From Adiantum capillus-veneris (lineage: Eukaryota > Streptophyta > Polypodiopsida > Polypodiales > Pteridaceae), in NCBI GenBank assembly GCA_014529385.2, contig CM043942.1, positions 104,670,141 through 104,734,140 on the forward strand: a stretch of 64,000 bases of DNA. The letters are read 5' to 3'. Shown here piece after piece: positions 1-11,376 of this stretch. A program made the translations under genes and the position numbers. Under the pieces are notes generated by a model that had not been told where the DNA came from, made no database searches, and saw only the letters and a program-made list of their open reading frames with translations. Each line of letters starts with the position of its first letter. The first letter of the stretch is position 1.

Positions 1-1062
1 GAAAGCCACTGTCTTTCTCCAGTTGATCAGTGCGCCTGATGCACAACAGAAGGTCTCCAAAGCCTGCTCACATCCGTATAGATTGGCCTCCTGGCCCTCT
101 AAGTACAAGGCTGAGTCGTCGGCAGACTCAACGTCCAGAAGCTCATCCCCCCGTATAGGGAGTGCTAAGCCCCTCAGACCAACCTGCTGTGACACCAAAA
201 ATCTGCTCATCGCCTCCGCATAGAACAGACACAGAAAGGGGGCAAGAGGACAACCCTGTCTAACCGATCGTGTGAGCGTGAAGCGCTCACCTCTACCTCC
301 TGCCAAAAGCACCTGACTATGAGCCTATCTGTACAAAGCTGACACCCCTCTGATCCAAGCATCTCAGAAGCCCATCCTGCGTACAGTGCCCTCTAGCAAG
401 TCCCAATCAACTCTGTCGTATGCCTTCTCAAAATCGAGAAGAAGAATAACAAGGTCCTCCCCACGGAGCCGTGCCAGGGCAGAAGCCTCCCAGAAAGTGA
501 AGATGTTGTCAAGGATACTGCGTTCCTTGACAAAACCTGTTTGAGTCCCATGTATAAGGCTCTCCAACAGTGGTTGAATCCTCAAACTCAGAGCCTTGAC
601 AAGAATTTTGTAGGCTAAGTGGAGGATGGTGATGGGGCGCCACTGTCGAATCTCATCCAAGGAGCCACCCTTCTTTGGAATGAGGTAAATCAGGCCCTCA
701 CTCATGCTATCCGCCATCACTCCTGTGTGCAGAATGTACTGAAAGGCACTACAAAGATCTGGGCCAAGCAGGTCCCAGTACTCCAAGAAGAAGCTAGGAG
801 TCAGCCCATCCTCACCTGGACAGCTACCACGAGGGAGGGCCCTAAGAGCCGTGTGCAGCTCCTCAAGTTGAAGAGGCATCTCTAGCCTATGGTGCATCTC
901 CTCAGTCACAAGACAAGGCATCTGTGCCCAAACCTGCTCCCTGCATGCATCATGCCGCTCTGACTGGGGCTCGGCCGACAGTAACTCACGGTAAAAGTTG
1001 GTACCAACTCCACACATATCCTCGGGCTCACGAACAACTGACCCATCGGGACTCCTCAACTA
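1..1062 (-). pseudogene. LINE L1a ORF2, reverse transcriptase part
   Basis: This encodes the reverse transcriptase that would copy LINE RNA at a nicked target. Reading leftwards one sees TGFVKERSILDNIFTFWEA, then VILLLDFEKAYDRVDW (RT catalytic Asp motif), then RQGCPLAPFL and ADDSALYLEG (the F/YxDD box, here with Ala before DD), then INWRKTVAF at the window edge. A TAG at 1060-1062 stands where L1c has CAG. A TGA at about 361 replaces the TCA (Ser) of L1c. The rest of RT and the C-terminal zinc finger lie outside the window. Confidence 0.85.
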
Positions 1063-1770
1063 ATTCACCTTGGCATGCGAGTGCCGAGGTCCAACTGTCT
1101 CAAAGAAAGCATCTGTCACTCTGTCACCCACCTGAGTCCACTGAGATGCCTGTCGGTGAAAGGCAAACTCATGACGCCTCTCCTCTGTGCAAGCAAGCTC
1201 CTGTCGAGCCTGCTGTAACTGCTCCTCCAACCATGGACTGTCTGGATGCTGCTCCTGCATCCTCTGTAGTGAAGCAATGCCTCGTCTGAGAGGCTGCTCC
1301 TCCTCTCTCGCTGCAGCCCGTCGAGCCAGAGACTCCTGGAGAAAAAAGTGGCTAAGCTGAGCTAGGCCTAAGGCCACTCTGTCTGCAGGTTGAGCCTGGT
1401 TTTCCATGCCCTCTATCCAGAGAGCCTCTACCCTCTCTCTGAGTGCTGAGTCCAACAAGACCTGCTCTCGGATGCGAAGCATCGTGCTCCCCCTCCTTTG
1501 TCTGTCTGACACTGTGAGGATCACTGGTGCATGGTCCGAGAAGGATGTCCCTGCCAGGATGCCCACTGTTCCCCCCAAGTCACTGAAGTGGTCACTAGCG
1601 TAGAAGCGATCTATCTGCGATAGATTCACTCCTCCCATTCTACGGTCCGATCTAGAGAAGGCAAGACTCTCTGGAGGCCTCACAAAGCCAAAATGCTGCC
1701 ATTTATCCGAGACCCTCAAAGTCATACACAACCTCTCCCAAGCTGCTAACTCGACTCCATGCACAGTAGC

Positions 1771-1896
1771 ATGGCTGCCTCCGATCCTGTCAGAAGGGTC
1801 CTCCAACATGTTGAAGTCCCCTCCTACACACCAATGGCTGCCTCCGATCCTGTCAGAAGGGTCCTCCAACATGTTGAAGTCCCCTCCTACACACCA
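1771..1896 (-). repeat. 63-bp tandem duplication inside LINE endonuclease
   Basis: Two adjacent, essentially identical 63-bp units (1771-1833 and 1834-1896) double the 21 codons around GDFNMLEDPSDR, the endonuclease active-site Asp. The length is a multiple of three, so the reading frame is kept. L1c has one unit. Confidence 0.95.
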
Positions 1897-2118
1897 ATGG
1901 TCAGCCTGTGGCAAAGACTCAATAATTTGTGACCAAAACTCTATACGAGTACTCGCCACATTGGGAGCATAGATGTTCAGGAAGCCCACAAGGCCACCCT
2001 GAACCTGCATCGTAATCCACTGAGCCCTGCCTGGCACAATAATCCCTCTGCCCACAATGGCCTGCTGCAATGAGTCCGCAATAGTCATACATACCCCACC
2101 CTAGATGCCTCCAGGTCC

Positions 2119-2356
2119 AAAAGCAGCTGACCAAAAGGTATGATATCGTCCACGCAAAATCTGACCACATCGCCGAATGCGGCTCTCAGACAGATGGTGC
2201 TCCTGAAGCATAAGGAGATCAATCTCTCGTCCCACACAAAAGCAGCTGACCAAAAGGTATGATATCGTCCACGCAAAATCTGACCACATCGCCGAATGCG
2301 GCTCTCAGACAGATGGTGCTCCTGAAGCATAAGGAGATCAATCTCTCGTCCCACAC
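2119..2356 (-). repeat. 119-bp tandem duplication inside LINE endonuclease
   Basis: Two adjacent units, 2119-2237 and 2238-2356, look identical by eye. They repeat the LQEHHL catalytic-Glu segment. 119 is not a multiple of three, so this breaks the frame. L1c has one unit. Confidence 0.95.
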
Positions 2357-2471
2357 GGCAACGCTGAAGCTCCTGACGCAACCGGCCCCGCTGTCGCTGA
2401 AACTGAGGCCCACCTAATCCTTGCACGTTCCACGAGACGATCCTCATGGGGAGCGAGAGAGAACAGATACT

Positions 2472-2476
2472 GCCGC
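2472..2476. repeat. Target-site duplication GCCGC, left of element A
   Basis: GCCGC at 2472-2476 is repeated at 8808-8812 immediately outside the right LTR. Five bases is the usual Ty3/gypsy duplication. Confidence 0.9.
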
Positions 2477-2984
2477 TATAACAGACTTGGACACTCCAAG
2501 TCAAGAATCAACCGCGACAGCACCAAATAACCACTTCAAAACAATTCACAGATCACAATAGATTTGCACTGGCCCGGCGGAGTTCCGTCCCTAGAGATAT
2601 TGGCCCCAAAGACTGGCACCCCTTTCGGTATTTCTTTTTGTATTAATCAATCATCAAAGTACAAGAGAGCGGTTAGGGTTTCACTCTCAGACTCTGCGTC
2701 CAGATGCTCTGAGACGTGAGGCCCTCACCACTAATTTAAAGGTTACAAGGGATGCCTAAAAGCAGAGCCCCAAAAGCTTTTAAAATCAAAAGCAGTAGTC
2801 CTATCTCTCTTTAGAGAGTCTTTTCTTTTTTTATATCAAAAAAAGTAAAATTCGTGTCGCTCATCATTTCAAAAAAAAAAAAAAAAAGCCTTCGCGATTT
2901 TCAGAAATTAGGGTTTTTGGTAGAAATTAGGGTTTGCAGGAATTTTAGGATTTCTGATGTCCGCCACGTCATCACTTTGTGACA
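2477..2984 (-). repeat. 3' LTR of element A
   Basis: 508 bp, matching 8305-8807. In element sense it starts TGTCACAAAGTGATGACGTGG and ends at ...TGTTATA (mutated from TGTTACA). It holds telo-box motifs (AAACCCTAA type) near 2905-2955 and the shared core ACCGAAAGGGG near 2610-2640. Confidence 0.93.
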
Positions 2985-2998
2985 TACCCCCCTCTTGA
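2985..2998 (-). other. Polypurine tract of element A
   Basis: In element sense the bases just before the 3' LTR read TTCAAGAGGGGGGTA, a plus-strand primer tract. The same tract occurs at 45132-45147 (B) and 36216-36230 (F). Confidence 0.85.
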
Positions 2999-3570
2999 AA
3001 GCATTGTAATCGACCGCGATTACGCCTACAAAACCGACAAAAGCCATAAACCGTCTTAGCAGACACTGACTGTTAGTACCTACGTACTAGGAACACACAT
3101 CTAGCACTTGTACAAAATCGACAGTCACATCACACGACATCATAGGACATCACATGACATTCAACACTCATTCGGATCTTAGATCATGATTTATCGGCAA
3201 TGTAACTAGCAATCACATCTAGGTCCAATCAGGACCTCATCGATGTCCGATTGACTAACCCCTATTGCAACCATGTCTATTCGAGATCAAGTAGACCAAA
3301 ATGCTGCAGTCATTTCGTCTATCAGTTCCTGCACTCACAAGAAGTCAAGAACAAATCAGTATCATAATCAGGAATTCCATTTCATAAAGTCATCCAGTAG
3401 AATACTGTCAGTTCTAAGTATCTCTAAAGCTCAAAGAGACATCAGTGACTTTAGTATCAAAATCGAGGCATCTGTTGACAAATGAGTGGAGTAACTCCTC
3501 TCTTGTGCATCCCACTGCACCAGATCTTCGGCCAAGATGAGTTTCTGGGTTCCGTTTGGAGTAGACTATG
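2999..3570. other. 3' untranslated region of element A
   Basis: Between pol and the polypurine tract lies about 570 bp without coding potential, closely matched at 45148-45735 in element B and partly at 36231-36530 in F. No gene is seen. Confidence 0.75.
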
Positions 3571-6500
3571 CTAAACCAAAACATCGAGGTAAAGTTTCAC
3601 AATCCGAGGTGTATCTGCTAGGTCCTCCTCCTCCATCCACTTCGCATCAAATGCAGGAAAGTTCTTGAACTAAACCAAGAACCGCCTTCGGACTTTACCT
3701 TTCTTCGTATCGTTATGTGCCAAAATCTGTTCAGGAACAAGGATCTCCTCGTTTTCTTCCACTGCGGGTTGCTCATCAGGCTCCCCATGATCAGGCACAT
3801 CACCCTTAACAGGGTTCAAGAGACTCACATGCAATGCATTATGAATCCTCCAAGTATCTGGCAGTTCCAATCGGAAGGAGACATCATTTAACTTGTCAGT
3901 GATCTGGAAAGGTCTGTAGTATCACATACTAAGCTTTGGAAAAAGCCTCTCTTTCACAGGCGTGCCTTCTCAAAAGTAAGAGCGCCCAATCATCCTCCTT
4001 CAATTTCAAGTCGCGACGATGGCAAGCCGCTACCTTTTTCTGTCGTTCTTGAGACTCCTGTAAAGTCTCGCGAACCTTGGCAAAAGCCGTATCTAAATCT
4101 CGCGAATATTCATCCGCTTCCAAAAGGATGGAACCTTCACAGCACTTTCAACAATCTCACATAGCGTCTTCCCCGTCGAAGAGTGTATCGTGTTATTGTA
4201 GGCAAATTCCACCAAAGGTAAGTTCTTTTCCCATTGAGTCTTCTGATCCGAGATACAAGACTTCAATAAATCTAAAATCACTGAATTGGCAATCTCAAAT
4301 TGCCTGTCAGTCTGCAAGTGGAACGATGACGAGAACTGCAGCTGCGTGCCAATGTTCTCCCAAATTGCCTTCCAAAACAAACTCATAAATCTGGGGTCTT
4401 TATCGGAGACAATCGTCTTAGACGTGCCATGTAATCGAGAAATCATCGTGATCTTTCTGTGTTCTCGGGAGATCAAAAATGAAATCCATTGCAATACTTT
4501 CCCAGGGGTGGGTGGGTACGGGTAAAGGCTGTAATCATCCCTGTGCCTTATGCCTGTCAAACTTGACCTTCTGGCATACCAAGTAACTGCGCACAAACTC
4601 TTCCACATCCTTTTTGAGTCTCGGCCCAAAGAAGTATCTCTCTACCCCCTTCATGGTGGTTGCAATGCCGCGGTGACCCGTAAAAGGTGGACAGTGGCAT
4701 TCAGTCCTAACCTTATCCCTCAACGGCTGTGTAACGCACAACATAGTCTTTTTCATCAAGTAGCCTTCCCGAAGGGAGTATCCCGCTACTGTCTCCCCAT
4801 CCCATATCCGTGTGAAAATATCTGCAAAATCTGTATCTGTAGCATACTAATCGACCATATCCTCGGAGCTCCTATGATGGATCGCGGAAATAGCAAGAAC
4901 CAACGGTTTCCGAGACAACGCATCTGCCACCACATTCTTCTGTCCCTGCACATGGACAATCTGGAAGTGGAACTATGACAAGATGTTCGTCCACCGCATC
5001 TGCTTTTCCGAAAGCTGCTTCTGTGACAAGAAGTAGCGCAAACTCTGATGGTCTGTAAAGACAGTAAAATCTGCTCCGAGTAGGTAATGCCGCCACTGAG
5101 TAAGAGCATGGATAACCGCCAAAAGCTCCTTCTCATAAATCTGTGTTGTCATCTCCGGCCTAGAGAACAAACGGCTCTCGTAAGCTATGACATGGCCTTC
5201 TTGCATCAAGACCGCACCCAGACTACAACCACAAGCATCACAATATACTACAAATGACTGCAAGTCCGGCAAAGTCAAAATAGGTCCCGTAGTCAATTTC
5301 TCTTTCAATGTCCGAAAGGCAGTCACCTCTGTGGGTCCCCACGAAAAAAGATACTCCTTTCGGTGTCAAGGTATGCAAAGGGGAAGCAACCTATACAAAC
5401 TTTCGTATGAACTGCCTGTAGTACGAACACAGTCCCAAGAAGCTTCTAACTTCATGGACATTCCTCAAATCGGGCCAATCACGGATAGTCTCTATCTTGG
5501 CCGGGTCCATTTGCACTCCTACTATGCTGACACAATGTGTCCCAAAAAGTGTATCTCTGGTAGGAAAAATTCACTTTTCTTTGCATTAATCACTAACGTG
5601 TGATCTCGTAATGCCTGAAAGATTTGAAGCAGATGATCTCTGTGTTCTGCCTCATTCTTCGAGAAAACAATGATGTCATCAAAGAAAGTGCCAACAAATA
5701 GCCTGTACTCTCGAAAAATCCTGTCCATCATCCGGTTAAATGTCGCAGGAGCATTGGTTAAGCCAAAAGGCTTACCAAAAACTCAAATAACCCAAAAGTC
5801 GTCCGAAAAGCTGTCTTGTAGACATCTCTTGGCGCTATCCTGATCTGATGATATCCACTCTTCAAGTCAATCCTGCTAAAGCACGAGGATCCCTGTAACC
5901 TGTCGAGTATATCAATCGGAAATCTGTTCTTGATGGTGATTTCGTTGAAAGTGGTATAATCGATGCACATTCTCCAAGATCCGTCTTTCTTCAAAACCAA
6001 CAACACTGGAGAGCAATACGATGAAGTACTAGGCTGGACAAGACCCTTTTCCAAGAGGTCTTTCACTAGGTTCATAATCTTTTCATTCTGTACTCGACTC
6101 ACACGGTAAGGTGGCCGATTCGGTGGCGTGCTTCCAGGTATCATATCAATGGTTTGATCTTCAGGCCCTCTGAAAAGAAATCGGCATGAGTGTGGAGAAA
6201 AATCTTGGCGTTCTTTTGATCAGGTCAAAACATATTCAACCTTTATCCAGCGTTCAGTTCTCTCCCAAAGAATGAGTAAGAAACTGAAGTTCATAAAGTA
6301 CAATCTCTAAGCCCTTCATTTATCAAAGTCGCTTTCTCGGCTCGGTAGTCAACCACGGCGTAGTTCTTGTGGTACCAAGGGATCCTGAGTAGAACGTCAC
6401 TCGCGTGCCCTGAACGCCCCTGTCATTGCAAACGAAGTTTGCCAATGCTCGGTGTAATGGCAACATCCCATCCGGGTGCCAGTCGAACTACCTCCGCCTG

Positions 6501-8230
6501 TGGCGTCAGTCTGTCGGGCGTAATTCCAAATCGAGCTGCCAATTCCAAGTGAAAAGAAGTTGGCCTTGGCTCCTTCAAAAGAGCTTCCTCATCCTTCACT
6601 TTGCCCCAAAAGCGGCTAAGTTTGTACTTTCATTCATTAGATTCGGTGCAGGTCCCACGCCATGTGGTACCAGTTCTGCTTTTCTATCTGCCTTTTCTGC
6701 CACATTCCTCAGCTGCTCTCGAACTCTCAGGCCTGTCGTCGTGTTTATCATTCTGTTCTTTCTGTGCCTTATTAGGGCACTTCGCGGAGATATGTCCCTG
6801 TTCCCCGCATCCAAAGCACTTCCCCTCTCTGATGAAGCGAGCTCTCTCCTCAGGAGTAAGCTTGGGTCGTGCATCATTTTTCTCTTGGTTGCTCTTTTTT
6901 TCTTTCTACTTTCATTCCCAGAAGTGTGTTCGGCTCGTTGTGTCATAGCCTCATTTGTGGGGTAGGTCAGACTGCCAGAGTGAATGGCAAAGCCCCGCGT
7001 CACATGACTCATCAACTCCTGAATAGAAGCTGACTTCTGTTCCAAGCAGTGATCTCGGATCTCTGTAGGTAGACCCAAAGTAAACCGCTCAATCTGTTCT
7101 CTGAACGAGATCTTCTTGAATGAAGAGGCGGGTAGAAAAGAGCTCCAGAATCTTTCACAATAAGCATTGATTGTATCTTCTTGGGGTCATCCGAAGATGG
7201 TTCCAAGCAGCTCGTATATCTCGCTCAAACTCTTGAGTCAACCAAGAAGAAATAAAAAGCCTCTTGAATTTCAGCCATGTAACTGGCACAGTCTTGCTTA
7301 ATAGAAGCGTGGACCACCAAGTGCAAGCATTCCCCTTAAAATAAGAGGTAGCTCTCCGAATCTTGGAGTGCTCTGAATAGCGTCCTCCCGCGAAAGCAAT
7401 GTCAAACTGCTGTATAAAAGACAAAGCCTTCGAAGCATCTGAGTATCCTAAAAAAGTATCAAACTTGATCGAGTGGCCACCTTCCTTAAACTCTCGGACT
7501 TTCTTGCTTTTCTCTTCGAGAAAGTCATACTGGTTGGCTTTGTAAAAATTCTTCTTGTTCGCATAAAACTTTCCGTCATTGGAATCTGAGCTGTCTGTAG
7601 ACGAGTCCTCAGTCTCTGGGCGAGATGTAGCCTTCTTTGCCTTTTTCTTGCCCTTTCCGAAGCTTTGTGTCTTGCTTCGCTTTTTGCTTTTTCTGTCTTC
7701 TTCGCTCTAATCCGAGGAGCTAGAAGAACTGTCAGAAGAAGAAGAAGAAGAACTGGGTACTCCTTCAATCGAACACGCTTCTTCCATTTCTTTGCCTTGT
7801 CAAATGTCAACCGACGACCCAAATATCCCAGGAAGTCAGTGCCTTTCTTTTGCTTTTTGCCGTGCTTTTTGCCTTTCTTTTGCACGTCGAAAAGCTGAGC
7901 AATCCATGCATCAACCACGGTCTCTAGTTCCTTCTCCGTATATTTCTTAGAGGCAGAAGGTTTCTTGAGAGCGGGGTCCGGGAGTGGTGTTGTGGTTCTT
8001 TGCCACTCCATCTGTACCTTCCAAAGAGGCATATATTTTGCCATCTTCGGGTCCTTGGCAAAATTGAGCATCATCTTTGTTGCATCGCCGATCAACTGGC
8101 GACGCTCTATCTCTCGCCGCTCCGCCTAAGTAGGCCAAGGCAAGCCATACTCTCTGCCTGAATCTTCGTTGTGATCCCAGCCTGCATCTCCAAATGCAGA
8201 GGGAGTCGACTGATCATTGCCTAAAGCCAT
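3571..8230 (-). pseudogene. Element A gag-pol, broken
   Basis: The putative gag start is the ATG at 8230 (MALGNDQ). Order on the minus strand: gag (8230-~6900; Lys/Ser-rich middle, then a capsid-like segment ending near 7155), CCHC knuckle region near 6790-6830, protease region near 6300-6560 (decayed), RT 5520-6150 (IDYTTFNEITIKNRFP, SRIDLKSGYHQIRIAP, FFDDIIVFSKNEAEH), RNase H 4970-5330 (YCDACGCSLGAVLMQEGH, TDHQSLRYFLSQKQ), integrase zinc finger ~4560-4720, integrase core 4100-4500 and a chromodomain-like tail 3620-3870. Comparison with B shows numerous stops, frameshifts and small losses, so it cannot make a polyprotein. Confidence 0.9.
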
Positions 8231-8290
8231 AGGTGCCGCGGAAAAAAAAAATATCGGGGTTCGGATTTCCCGTAGAAGAGAAATCGGCCG

Positions 8291-8303
8291 TGCTCTGATA
8301 CCA
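8291..8303 (-). other. tRNA-iMet primer binding site, element A
   Basis: On the minus strand the sequence one base inside the 5' LTR reads TGGTATCAGAGCA, complementary to the 3' end of initiator methionine tRNA, the usual primer of plant LTR elements. Confidence 0.93.
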
Positions 8304-8304
8304 C

Positions 8305-8807
8305 TGTAACAGACTTGGACACTCCAAGTCAAGAATCAACCGCGACAGCACCAAATAACCACTTCAAAACAATTCACAGATCACAATAGATTTGCACTGG
8401 CCCGGCGGAGTTCCGTGCCTAGAGATATTGGCCCCAAAGACTGGCACCCTTTCGGTATTTCTTTTTGTATTAATCAATCATCAAAGTACAAGAGAGCGGT
8501 TAGGGTTTCACTCTCAGACTCTGCGTATAGATGCTCTGAGAAGTGACGCCCTCACCATCAATTTAAAGGTTACAAGGGATGCCCAAAAGCAGAGCCCCAA
8601 AAGCTTTTAAAATCAAAAGCAGTAGTCCTCTCTCTCTTTAGAGAGTCTTTTCTTTTTTTATATAAAAAAAAGCAAAATTCGCGTCGCTCATCATTTCAAA
8701 AAAAAAAAAAACCTCCGCGATTTTCGGAAATTAGGGTTTTTGGCAGAAATTAGGGTTTGCAAGAATTTTAGGGTTTCTGTTGTCCGCCACGTCATCACTT
8801 TGTGACA
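8305..8807 (-). repeat. 5' LTR of element A
   Basis: 503 bp, TGTCACAAAG...TTGTTACA-type termini in element sense. It is followed by the primer site and flanked outside by GCCGC (8808-8812). Confidence 0.93.
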
Positions 8808-8812
8808 GCCGC

Positions 8813-9560
8813 AGCAGCAAGACGGGCTATCTTCGAGGCTGGCTTGGATGGGTAGTAATCCGCATCCGAGCGTCCTCTAGATAGGCGAGACTACAGTGAG
8901 TGCCTAGCCCAAGCCCAAGCAGAGCGAGCCGTGCGTAAAGCAACCTCCTCTGTCCAGGAGTCCTCATGAATGTATACATAGCAAGGCAAACACTGCGTAT
9001 CAGCAAAAAAGTACACCACAATGTGCCTACAACCTGCTGAGTCTGGGGGTGTCACCGCAAACTTGACCAGTGGCCACAAAGTCTGTAGCAAATCTGTAAC
9101 TCCAAGTTCTCCCATGTGGTGAGAGAACTCGAGAACATGTGTATGCAACCATCCCACCACTGAGTCGAGGGACCACTGTGTCTCGGTCCTACCACAGAGG
9201 GGGAAGGAGAAACCTACTGCTGAGTCCAAGGCCTCTGTCCCCCTAGCGGCGAGAAACAAAGCATGGACTCTGAAGCAGGCTGTCTCATGGTCTGCTGCGG
9301 AATCGCCGAGAAAGCGAGTGAACCCGTAGTCGAAGAAATCCCAACGGTGTCGGAGGTCAATGCTCGTCAGACCACGAGGGATAGCTGCAAGGGAAGATGT
9401 CTGAATCTGCAGAGGGGGCCACAAGAAGGGCTGACCCTCTCTCGCTAGGCGACGACTCGTGGCAAAGGCGCTGCCAAGAGATCTCCTAGCCATCGGCGAG
9501 GGACCAGTCTCCTGAGTCGACTGTGGTACTGGAGCAGGAGGGAGGGGAGAAGGAGCTGGT

Positions 9561-9594
<34 letters not shown>

Positions 9595-10700
9595 CGGGGG
9601 GAAGAAAAGTAGGGTGGGGCGATAGAGGTAGAGGGGCGAGGTGGGGAGTGGACGGGAGCAGAGGGCCAAGGGGAGGATGATGAGGAGGAGGGGAACTCTG
9701 AAGGTGGGGCGGCTGGCGAGGGTGAAGCGGAGGTGGAGGCAGGCGTAGGGGGCTCCTCTTGCTCAACAGGACCAAAGAGGTTCCTAGTGGGAACCCACTG
9801 CTGCTGAGTAGGCACCTGAGGGCAACTCTGAGTGCCAGGCTATCGCTGTGGCCCCTCGCGTCAACGGCCACGGGCCTGCTGCCACCCCTCCTCCGCTGGA
9901 GCCCCAGGCTCGGAGGGTGGCTCTGAATCTGTGCGCTGTGCCGCTGGCTGAGGCTGCGGCCCAGCCTTGGCAGGCTGAGACTGAGGCTGAGGTGCAGGTC
10001 GTGGCCTCCTCCGTGGACAGGCCTTCGCTAGGTGGCCCATCTGTCTGCAAATGAAGCACTGGTTCGGGAGACTCGAGTACTCCACACTCTGTCTGAACCA
10101 ACCCCCACTCACCCGAGGCAGAAGGATGACCTTCGGGAGCGTGTGGGTATCTCTGACCGAAACTCTAACTGAGGGGATGACAACCGCCTTGGCAGCTACT
10201 GATGCTGCCGTACGAGGTGTCTCCAAGACAGTCCCGATGGCGGAGCCAATCCTGGAGAGAAGTGGTAGGTACTCCCTCCGTAAACCCGGAAAGCAGACTG
10301 AGATGGGTATGTCTGCCTCCTCTACTAGCACATCCGAAGTCGGGTCAAAACCATGTCGCCACTGTCGAAAGTGGGCGCGCGATGCTCGGATGGCCAGTGG
10401 ACTCATAGCTATGACCTTGGAGGCCATCTCGGAGGTCTCGAACTCGATCTGGTAGTACCCCCGTCCGAGAATCTGGACATCCAAGATCTTGCCCACCTCT
10501 GCGAGAAGGCGGGCCTGGAGAAGGTCTCGCAGCTCTCCTCTGCTAGGTCGGGTGCCGAGAACCTTGCAGATGACCGAAGTCGCCTGCAAACGCTCTACCT
10601 CTACGGCAAGGCTCGCTTGCTCTGTCCGCGAAAGAGCAAGTCGAATGGTGGGCTCAACGGGGTCGGGCAAGGGGGCTTCAGGCGAGTCCCTCTATGGCGA
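8813..10700 (-). pseudogene. LINE L1a ORF1 (nucleic-acid binding protein), broken
   Basis: ORF1 of plant L1 elements coats LINE RNA. From the N-terminus: a DUF4283-like domain (about 10250-10600, with GRGYYQIEFE), a CCHC knuckle CFICRQMGHLAKAC near 10045, a Pro/Ser-rich linker (9500-9800), and a C-terminal domain (8890-9480, FFDYGFTRFLGDSAADHE and CRHIVVYFFADTQCLPCYVY). A codon-in-frame ATG upstream (MEAPASP) is followed at once by TAG, as in L1c, so the true start is unclear. Frame changes near 9870 and at the 33-nt G run (9561-9593) divide the ORF. The C-terminus would overlap the ORF2 ATG by 4 nt. Confidence 0.85.
9561..9593. repeat. 33-nt poly-G (poly-C on the coding strand)
   Basis: An uninterrupted run of 33 G encodes a proline run in LINE ORF1. 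Length variation here explains the frame change between the two halves of ORF1. Confidence 0.95.
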
Positions 10701-11157
10701 AGCTGGAGCCTCCATCTGTGTCTACTGCTATGGCGTAAGAAGAGGACGGCGGGCGGAATCTGCAACTTGGCACGCAAAGCACTGCCCCAAAATGGACTCA
10801 ATAATGTAGGTACCGATTTGCAGGATGCAACTGGGAGGAAATAAAAAGCAGGCGGGGCGGGGGGGGGGGGGGGGGGTAATGCAAGAGCGTTGGCAGCAAA
10901 AGGCGGGGGCGGCAATGGCGGGAGCGACTGCACCAAGGGGAGGGCAGCCGGCGGTAGAGGCGGCAGGGGCGGAAAAGGCGGGCGCGGCTGCAAGAGCAAC
11001 AGTAGCGCGAGCTGCTACAGCAAGGTTAAGGCAACGCGTGGGCGAGCAGAGCAGTGAGGGGGGTAGCGAGGGCTAGCGGGGGGGCAGGCGGGCAGCGCTG
11101 GGGGGGGAGGGGGGAGGGCGAAGGCGTAGGGAGGGGATTACAACAGCAGCGAGCAGC
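10701..11157 (-). other. 5' region of LINE L1a
   Basis: GC-rich leader with a G-run at about 10859-10876 and many GCGGGCG-type repeats. It aligns loosely with 20437-20900 at the start of L1c. No ORF of its own is convincing. Confidence 0.55.
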
Positions 11158-11164
11158 TCCTGCC

Positions 11165-11283
11165 CCAACAGTCCATCGACCTTGCAATATGTTGTCTCCA
11201 CAAGGAAGGGTTTATGACTGGGCAACTAGACGAAGACATTAATATTACATTTCATTTCATTTCCATCTCCATCTCCATCTCCA

Positions 11284-11288
<5 letters not shown>
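11165..11288 (+). mobile_element. 3' tail of an L2-family LINE
   Basis: The stretch ending GAAGACATTAATATTACATT followed by short TTTCA repeats matches the 3' end at 12670-12712. This identifies it as the tail of another copy of the same LINE family, cut off on its left by the insertion of LINE L1a. Confidence 0.6.

Positions 11289-11373
<85 letters not shown>
11289..11373. repeat. (CT)n microsatellite
   Basis: About 42 CT units, preceded by a CATCTC run (about 11262-11290). It directly follows a LINE tail, as at 12713. Confidence 0.97.

Positions 11374-11375
<2 letters not shown>

Positions 11376-11376
<1 letters not shown>

Larger units (their letters stand above)
1063..2447 (-). pseudogene. 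LINE L1a ORF2, AP-type endonuclease part
   Basis: This is the N-terminal endonuclease of ORF2, which would nick target DNA for target-primed reverse transcription. The ATG at 2447-2445 begins an R/SIVSWNVQGLGG-type start. Visible motifs are WNVQ, LQEHHL (catalytic Glu), GDFNMLEDPSDR (catalytic Asp), QIDRF and the terminal SDHAPVIL (catalytic His). The ATG overlaps the ORF1 stop (TGA at 2446-2444). Two local tandem duplications (63 bp and 119 bp) interrupt it. The first keeps frame and the second does not, so the N-terminus is no longer continuous with the rest. Confidence 0.85.
2477..8807 (-). mobile_element. Chromovirus A (Ty3/gypsy, family 1), inserted in LINE L1a
   Basis: A complete LTR retrotransposon structure of 6331 bp on the minus strand: 5' LTR 8305-8807, tRNA primer site 8291-8303, gag-pol 8230 to 3571, purine tract 2985-2998, 3' LTR 2477-2984, and flanking GCCGC duplications. 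Its proteins are close to those of element B. Gag-pol carries many frameshifts and stops. The two LTRs differ at scattered sites, including TATAACA for TGTAACA at one end. Confidence 0.93.
1..11157 (-). mobile_element. LINE copy L1a (L1 clade), split by chromovirus A
   Basis: This is a non-LTR retrotransposon read right to left: 5' region ~10700-11157, ORF1 8813-10700, then ORF2 from 2447 down past position 1. The 6.3-kb element A (2477-8807) sits between the two ORFs. Removing A and one GCCGC restores a sequence that matches the uninterrupted ORF1/ORF2 junction of copy L1c at 30030-30120. The 3' end lies left of the window. The 5' end is placed near 11157 because homology to the start of L1c fades there; that boundary is uncertain by tens of bases. 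ORF2 carries premature stops and two tandem duplications, so the copy is dead. Confidence 0.85.

Noticed and set aside
6426-6965. Hydrophobic 179-codon plus-strand frame resembling a membrane protein
   Set aside because: Antisense of the gag/protease region of element A. The same shadow appears over B and E.
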